The position numbers were made by a program, and so were the translations under genes. A DNA stretch of 5,650 nucleotides. It comes from Solirubrobacteraceae bacterium. GTDB taxonomy: Bacteria > Actinomycetota > Thermoleophilia > Solirubrobacterales > Solirubrobacteraceae. The notes beneath the pieces were generated by a model. The model had not been told where the DNA came from, made no database searches, and saw only the letters and a program-made list of their open reading frames with translations. Where the stretch lies: NCBI GenBank assembly GCA_025928415.1, contig JAICJK010000194.1, positions 1 to 5,650 of the forward strand, read 5' to 3'. Shown one piece after another: positions 5,525 through 5,650 of this stretch (position 1 is the stretch's first letter; each line of letters opens with the position of its first letter).

Positions 5525-5650
5525 TCACCGCGGCGGTAGTTCCTCAAGCGCGCGTACGCGCTCGTCGAGTTCCTTCACGGCCTCGATCAGCGGGACTACG
5601 AGCCCGCCGTAGTCGACCATCAAGTGGCCGTCGGGAGCGCGCGTGACGAG
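5525..5650 (-). CDS. C-terminal end of an endosialidase-chaperone (peptidase S74-like) protein
   Basis: Only the last 41 codons are in the window, ending at TGA (5527-5525) and followed in frame by a second stop, TAG. The residues include DGHLMVDYGGLVVPLIEAVK and ELDERVRALEEL. This resembles the C-terminal end of intramolecular-chaperone (peptidase S74) domains, where a VDYxxLVPLLIEAVKEL segment leads into a helix that forms a trimeric coiled coil. Such domains cap tail fibres, adhesins and other trimeric surface proteins and usually cut themselves off after folding. The catalytic Ser/Lys region would lie off the right edge, so activity cannot be judged. Codon choice is less GC-biased than in neighbours (GTA twice, plus CTA, CTT, TTG and GCT in 41 codons), which might reflect transfer, but the sample is small. 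It could instead be an unrelated short coiled-coil tail. Confidence 0.6.
   Translation of the reverse strand, partial: LVTRAPDGHLMVDYGGLVVPLIEAVKELDERVRALEELPPR

Noticed and set aside
5504..5530. CGGTG and CACCG arms around 17 bases near the end of the S74-like gene
   Set aside because: A 5-bp stem with a long loop is expected by chance at this base composition.

Overview
The window is GC-rich (about 70% or more by eye), gene-dense chromosomal DNA. It most resembles an actinobacterium of the Thermoleophilia type (Solirubrobacterales-like). That placement is an inference from base composition, from TANNNT -10 boxes a few bases before start codons, from a sigma-28-type promoter, and from the mix of families. 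No rRNA or single-lineage marker is present to confirm it.

Layout. Positions 1-1025 (minus) hold most of a regulator that joins an HDOD/HD-hydrolase module to a C-terminal LuxR-type helix-turn-helix; its last residues lie off the left edge. Its short upstream gap (1026-1101) carries a good match to a sigma-28 (FliA/SigD/WhiG) promoter. Positions 1102-2439 (minus) hold a complete glutamyl-tRNA synthetase, gltX. A 42-bp divergent gap (2440-2481) follows, with a TANNNT hexamer 6-7 bases before the start codon on each side, so both flanking genes may be leaderless. Then come three plus-strand genes: a winged-helix protein of the AlkZ/YcaQ-like (HTH_42) family with a QAQ motif (2482-3540), a class I SAM-dependent methyltransferase with an SWRLTRPLR tail (3625-4536), and endonuclease IV, nfo (4589-5458), whose C-terminus carries an AT-hook-like RGRP. 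A hairpin (5480-5502) separates nfo from the 3' end of a convergent minus-strand gene (5525-5650). The C-terminus of that gene looks like the tail of an endosialidase-chaperone (peptidase S74-like) protein.

How the genes may work together. Two of the plus-strand genes fit one pathway: a probable alkylpurine DNA glycosylase would make abasic sites that endonuclease IV would cut, so the stretch may be a small base-excision-repair neighbourhood with a methyltransferase of unknown target between them. The HDOD-LuxR regulator has its own promoter and probably belongs to a motility or developmental regulon rather than to gltX.

No mobile element, CRISPR array, tRNA or rRNA was seen, and no gene-free stretch exceeds 84 bases. 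I see no clearly new multi-gene system. The strongest leads are the sigma-28-linked HD-hydrolase/LuxR regulator, the paired leaderless starts, and the QAQ glycosylase with an AT-hook-tailed Nfo nearby.
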